Origin: Psychrobacter sp. Pi2-52 | GTDB taxonomy: Bacteria > Pseudomonadota > Gammaproteobacteria > Pseudomonadales > Moraxellaceae | DNA length: 38,499 bases | Reading direction: 5' to 3' | NCBI RefSeq assembly: GCF_904846705.1 | Contig: NZ_CAJHBS010000027.1 | Span: 1 to 38,499 of the forward strand | Part shown: in pieces, positions 34,501-38,499 of the stretch | Numbering within the stretch: the first letter of the stretch is position 1 | Layout: every line of letters begins with the position of its first letter | Translations under genes and position numbers: made by a program | The notes under the pieces: model-generated | Databases searched by the model: none | Told to the model about the DNA's origin: nothing | The model's input: only the letters and a program-made list of their open reading frames with translations

Positions 34501-34874
34501 GTGACTTGCTGAACTAAAGAGACCAATTGGGCAAATAATGCGCTAGCACTTAATAGCAAAAACACATAAGCGACCAATCGCATGAGCCAAAATGTTGGCT
34601 TGTTTTCCCACCAAATCAAAATAGATTCATAAACCACGAATGCCAAAAACCACCAAGCACCAAACCCAAAAAAGCTATATAGCAAATCGGATAACCATGC
34701 GCCTGCCTCGCCGCCCATATTATTAATCGTGGTCATGTCACTACTAATGTGCGACCAGCTAGGATCGTTGCCTGTGTAAGTCATCAAAATGACAAACAGA
34801 TAAACGGCCAGTATTAACCCAAGGAGGGTAAACATTCCCTTTTTTAAATACTCAATAAGCGGTGCTGATATCAC
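31503..34874 (-). CDS. ftsK: DNA translocase FtsK
   Basis: A 1123-residue septum-bound DNA pump that clears chromosomes from the division site and activates XerCD at dif. The first 200 residues contain about four membrane segments. A long linker, rich in Glu, Ser, Thr, Pro and Val (about 200-640), follows. Then come the alpha and beta motor domains: RVVEVIPGKPYIGIEVPN, Walker A GTTGSGKSVLVN (about 786-797), LRLILIDPKQLEL and VIVADEFADM. The DNA-reading gamma winged helix is at the C-terminus (about 1060-1123: DDLYNDAVAFIMETRKVSASS, then RIVDSMEEAGLVS). The start is GTG (34874-34872); AAGG upstream is rather distant. The next in-frame ATG, codon 14, would cut into the N-terminal segment. Confidence 0.96.
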   Translation of the reverse strand: MISAPLIEYLKKGMFTLLGLILAVYLFVILMTYTGNDPSWSHISSDMTTINNMGGEAGAWLSDLLYSFFGFGAWWFLAFVVYESILIWWENKPTFWLMRLVAYVFLLLSASALFAQLVSLVQQVTNPDAIGLEGVAGGIIGLELQARLAQLLSQWGSVVFLAVFVVITATFAFNIHWMTIYQKVRALSWLGSGVKSQDAIEVTEPSIASQDDSQKLDESVDKKVEHEQLPLELQSAENTNGTQDVSSSGRFGSVLSDFLATSGLADSVKASVIAAKAAATPNSSKGEQVDTDTVSLNNSTDNTVNSTVQPLVSNLTAPVARKVEPSFAWNDANTVDDLLASEQMAYSASGMDSSAMPVPNYSQTGTSTTASLEKAVPATIATTVTEAGAQLDIHDKESLAQPSVDESVHSDLASQPVVEPAEPKISTTHEIAEVDKLAEAWLAEHADISEPTESVVETSEDSKPIQETVAAEPIVPEKTLEPIVEEPISFAQDSANQPFDTPVELPHTEKAAVAPEPEVAPITVETEPALPDVSDVSDMTPTNTPPANPKAAPTVEVTSPVSNVQPEPKTATQPSVSFAVPEGDSSNHITDMMPEDDSDDDTSVPVMPHISDDAAFSQKSRSMQTAAYRSSLTPIPEVSILDKPDPDRKPSYTVAELEKLSELLEIKLQEFNVKASVVNAIPGPVVTRFEVELAAGVKASKVTGISRDLARSLSMASLRVVEVIPGKPYIGIEVPNKKREMVRLIELLNTETFKDPKAQISMAMGKDIGGNPIITDLARAPHMLVAGTTGSGKSVLVNSMLLSMLLKYTPNELRLILIDPKQLELANYNDIPHLLTPVVTDMTEAASSLSWCVAEMERRYQLMSLLKVRKLNEFNKKVIAAEKSGNPMLDPLWRPNDSVSISQAPKLKTLPMIVIVADEFADMIMQVGKQAEELITRLAQKSRAAGIHLMLATQRPSVDVITGLIKANIPVRAALRVNSKVDSRTILDSGGAEDMLGNGDMLFLGPGQIEPDRVHGAYVSDEEVNRVCDAWRERGAPDYIDNMAGNFELSSPGGGSTANASGEDDDLYNDAVAFIMETRKVSASSIQRKFSIGYNRAARIVDSMEEAGLVSSMGKSGKRELLM

Positions 34875-36445
<1,571 letters not shown>

Positions 36446-37252
36446 ATGGGCAACTTTACTCAACAGAACGATAAACACATTACGCCTGAGACTTTAAAAA
36501 GTCTTGGGCGTTATGACTTTCCCGATCCTATTTCTATCGATCCTGATGGTATTGGTATCGTCGCTATGGGCGGTGACCTAGCGCCTGAAACGCTGATATC
36601 AGCCTACGCTCAGGGGCTATTTCCTTGGTTTAACGAAGATGAGCCTATTGCTTGGTGGTGTCCCGAGCCGCGTTGTGTGATTGTCCCCTCTGCCTATCAA
36701 CCGAGCAAGTCTCTACGTAAGCAGGCAAATCGCGAACGTTGGCAAGTGACGCTCAATCAAGCTTTTGACGATGTCATACATGCCTGTAGCTTACCGCGCA
36801 GTGATGGCCTTAATGACAATCAGCCTGAAGGTGAGCATACTTGGATTCATCATGAGATGATCGAAGCCTATACCAAACTGCATGCGCAAGGCTTTGCTCA
36901 TAGCATTGAAGTTTGGGACGAAGCAGGTCAACTGATTGGCGGATTATACGGGTTAAAAATAAACGGCATCTATTTTGGTGAATCAATGTTTCATCGAGCA
37001 TCTAATGCGTCAAAGCTAGCGTTTTGGGGTCTAATGCGCTTATGTGAGCAAAGTGATGTCGCACTCGTCGACTGTCAGCTACCGAATGATCATTTGATGA
37101 GCTTAGGTGCGACTACCTTACCGCGTGCTGACTTTCTAACTCAGTTAGACAACTTGATAGGCAGCCAGTCTGTGCCATGGCAAAAGCACTCTCATAAACC
37201 GTTAGCCGTATCGCTACTGGATAGCGAATCGCCGTGGCAACTAGAGTTATGA
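36446..37252 (+). CDS. aat: Leucyl/phenylalanyl-tRNA--protein transferase
   Basis: A 268-residue cytoplasmic enzyme that adds Leu or Phe from charged tRNA to proteins with N-terminal Arg or Lys, marking them for ClpSAP degradation (N-end rule). The family signature is clear: FPDPISIDPDGIGIVAMGGDL, YAQGLFPWFNEDEPIAWWCPEPRCV, HAQGFAHSIEVWDEAGQLIGGLYG, FGESMFHRASNASKLA and LVDCQLPNDHL. E. coli Aat has 234 residues; the extra length is at both ends. The gene begins on the base after the trxB stop, and its ribosome binding site (AAAGAAG) is inside trxB. Its own stop codon overlaps a dyad that lies before the MerR gene. Confidence 0.96.
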   Translation: MGNFTQQNDKHITPETLKSLGRYDFPDPISIDPDGIGIVAMGGDLAPETLISAYAQGLFPWFNEDEPIAWWCPEPRCVIVPSAYQPSKSLRKQANRERWQVTLNQAFDDVIHACSLPRSDGLNDNQPEGEHTWIHHEMIEAYTKLHAQGFAHSIEVWDEAGQLIGGLYGLKINGIYFGESMFHRASNASKLAFWGLMRLCEQSDVALVDCQLPNDHLMSLGATTLPRADFLTQLDNLIGSQSVPWQKHSHKPLAVSLLDSESPWQLEL

Positions 37253-37262
37253 TTATCATAAC
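37246..37262. promoter_or_regulatory. 17-base dyad at the aat end, upstream of the MerR gene
   Basis: GTTATGAT-T-ATCATAAC is a perfect dyad with one central base. It includes the aat stop codon and ends 19 bases before the regulator's ATG, just before its AGAGG ribosome binding site. Its position suits an operator for autoregulation; no promoter elements are clear around it. Confidence 0.45.
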
Positions 37263-37281
37263 GAAAAAATAAGAGGTTATT

Positions 37282-37716
37282 ATGGCACTTGATACATCGT
37301 TTCTATTGATTGGAGAGCTAGCAGCAAAAGCCAATACGACCAAAGATACGGTTCGCCATTACGAGCAATTAGGCCTACTAAAATCTCGCAAGCGTCAGGC
37401 AGGCTCACGCCTATATACCGAATTTCATCCAGAATGTATCGAACGCATAGAGCTGATCAAAAGCGCGCAAGCTATTGGCTTTACGCTTACCGAAATCAAA
37501 AACAGTCTAAATGATTATTATGATGGTCATTTGGATATTGATTCACAGCTTTTACTCACTCAGCAAAAGCTAGAACAAGTCGAAAAACAACAAGCCAATA
37601 TCAGCATAATGGTTGAGCTGCTCAGCGAACGCTTGGATATTTTAGGTCGAATGAAAGCAGATAGCGATTATCAGCTTGATGTGGAAGTTTGTAAAAAGAA
37701 AATTCATTTGCAATAA
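37282..37716 (+). CDS. MerR-family transcriptional regulator
   Basis: A 144-residue DNA-binding protein. Residues 8-75 are the MerR winged helix (LLIGELAAKANTTKDTVRHY, then EQLGLLKSRKRQAGSRLYTE and IKSAQAIGFTLTEIK). Residues about 90-125 form the dimerisation coiled coil. The short effector region has only one cysteine (Cys137), with another (Cys52) in the DNA-binding part. This does not fit the metal-binding patterns of MerR, CadR or CueR, so the signal is unknown. AGAGG seven bases before the ATG supports the start. It follows aat by 29 bases and may be partly co-transcribed with it. The next gene on the right is on the other strand, so no obvious target gene lies alongside. Confidence 0.9.
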   Translation: MALDTSFLLIGELAAKANTTKDTVRHYEQLGLLKSRKRQAGSRLYTEFHPECIERIELIKSAQAIGFTLTEIKNSLNDYYDGHLDIDSQLLLTQQKLEQVEKQQANISIMVELLSERLDILGRMKADSDYQLDVEVCKKKIHLQ

Positions 37717-37810
37717 AGTTTAAATCTTAGCTAACCCTGCTTTTATATCATAGCGGTTATAGCCACTTTTATTATCACTGCTTATTTTTTATTAAGCTTT
37801 ACTCTCTTCA

Positions 37811-38314
37811 TTAAATATAAGTGTGCTGCATGATTAATGCATCGATTGCTGGTTCATGTGGCACTTTATAATATCCTTTGCGTCTATGAATGATGCTAAA
37901 TGCTTGTTGCTCGTATAACGCTATCGCCGCTGCATTATCGGCACGTACTTCTAACAAAAGACTTTCGACCTGATTAAGCTGTAACAGCTCATGCAGTTTA
38001 TTTAATACCTGTGAAGCAATGCCCTGACGTTGGTACTTTGGATCAGTTCCGATACGCAACACCTCTGCTTGCTCAAAAGTCGTTTGATATAAGCAATAGC
38101 CAACTATTTCACAGTGAGAGACACTCTCTTCTTTGGCTTGATCGTAAGCAATCAGCAGACGAATGCTGTCCTGCTCAAGCAACTCTGTCAACGTTTTCTG
38201 ATTCCAAGCATCATCTGGTTGCACCATCGCTTCTATATCAGCAACGGTTTGAATAACGTTTTCGAGTTCTACTGCATTCGTTGGTAATGCTTCTATCACA
38301 AACATGACTTTCAT
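37811..38314 (-). CDS. rimI: GNAT acetyltransferase, RimI-like
   Basis: A 167-residue GNAT enzyme. The acetyl-CoA-binding motif A is at about 87-108 (LRIGTDPKYQRQGIASQVLN), preceded by the VGYCLYQ strand. It is followed by LLLEVRADNAAAIALYEQQAF and RRKGYYKVP, a combination typical of RimI, which acetylates the N-terminus of ribosomal protein S18. The family is about 150 residues long, so the N-terminal part is slightly extended. Start at 38314 is chosen; an ATG at codon 4 is also possible. Other GNAT proteins share motif A, but the NxxAIxLYE and GYY features favour RimI. It lies downstream of tuf on the same strand, after the tuf terminator. Confidence 0.85.
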   Translation of the reverse strand: MKVMFVIEALPTNAVELENVIQTVADIEAMVQPDDAWNQKTLTELLEQDSIRLLIAYDQAKEESVSHCEIVGYCLYQTTFEQAEVLRIGTDPKYQRQGIASQVLNKLHELLQLNQVESLLLEVRADNAAAIALYEQQAFSIIHRRKGYYKVPHEPAIDALIMQHTYI

Positions 38315-38385
38315 TTAATTAGTCTCATCATTTGGTTGTACTTAGATTATATAAGTAAGTGACCAAATTATTTATTTTTTATCGC

Positions 38386-38416
38386 AAAAAAAAGACCACC
38401 CTAGATAGGATGGCCT
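38386..38416 (-). terminator. Intrinsic terminator of tuf
   Basis: Read on the minus strand, AGGCCATCCT pairs with AGGGTGGTCT around an ATCT loop and is followed by a run of T. Two pairs are wobbles only in minus-strand RNA. It lies about 42 bases after the tuf stop. Confidence 0.92.
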
Positions 38417-38458
38417 TTTTTATGACTAATTCATAAGCTCATTGCTGAGACTTAAGGA

Positions 38459-38499
38459 TTAGTTCAATACGTTAGCAACAACACCAGCGCCTACAGTAC
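38459..38499 (-). CDS. tuf: Elongation factor Tu, C-terminal end (partial)
   Basis: Only the last codons are in the window: on the minus strand they read TVGAGVVANVLN followed by TAA. This is the conserved C-terminus of EF-Tu (TVGAGVVAKVL-type in E. coli), in domain 3. The gene enters from beyond the right edge. A strong terminator follows the stop, which fits a highly expressed gene. The peptide is short but very characteristic. Whether this is tufA or tufB cannot be told. Confidence 0.88.
   Translation of the reverse strand, partial: TVGAGVVANVLN

Overview
The window looks like chromosomal DNA of a Moraxellaceae bacterium, most likely Psychrobacter. The reasons are the moderate GC content, the order map, glnD, dapC (close to the Pseudomonas map-glnD-dapC order), a secreted family I lipase with its own foldase, a small membrane protein of a type known from Acinetobacter, and clearly gammaproteobacterial trxB, aat, ftsK and tuf. 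The genus is inferred from gene content; there is no rRNA gene or other formal marker.

Layout. Positions 1-900 are an AT-rich patch with a NACHT-type NTPase gene that stops after its P-loop domain and looks broken. Positions 1136-11009 are a minus-strand block: a membrane protein with an OB-fold/NfeD-like end (YqiJ type), a large flotillin (YqiK type), a 2049-residue AAA+ ATPase of the DUF3686 'DNA repair ATPase' type, and two tandem tiny DUF2256 zinc-ribbon-like genes. This block is the least understood part of the window and the best candidate for an undescribed system, probably membrane-linked. Positions 11152-15474, still on the minus strand, encode cell-envelope and secreted proteins: a TolB-like propeller lipoprotein, a META-domain lipoprotein, and a lipase with its steric chaperone.

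From 15770 the strand switches to plus. The genes are map, glnD, (a minus-strand membrane protein), dapC, a CBS/DUF294 nucleotidyltransferase-like protein paired with a DEDDh exonuclease, a PBP4-type carboxypeptidase with two low-complexity insertions, a small membrane protein, a YetF/DUF421 protein, rlmH and a DODA-type dioxygenase. Two short repeats with TA-GGGC ends, probably MITE-like, flank the yetF-rlmH pair. An amidase and ftsK follow on the minus strand. Then come trxB and aat, directly abutting, and a MerR regulator on plus. Last are a RimI-like acetyltransferase and the last 12 codons of tuf (EF-Tu) on minus.

How the genes fit together. Most of the right-hand two thirds is housekeeping: N-terminal protein processing and degradation (map, rimI, aat), nitrogen signalling and lysine/peptidoglycan precursor synthesis (glnD, dapC), cell wall and division (dacB, ftsK), ribosome maturation (rlmH) and redox balance (trxB). 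The left third is accessory and carries most of the unexplained structure: hairpins between the operon genes, coding tandem repeats, a duplicated DUF2256 gene and a damaged defence-type gene.
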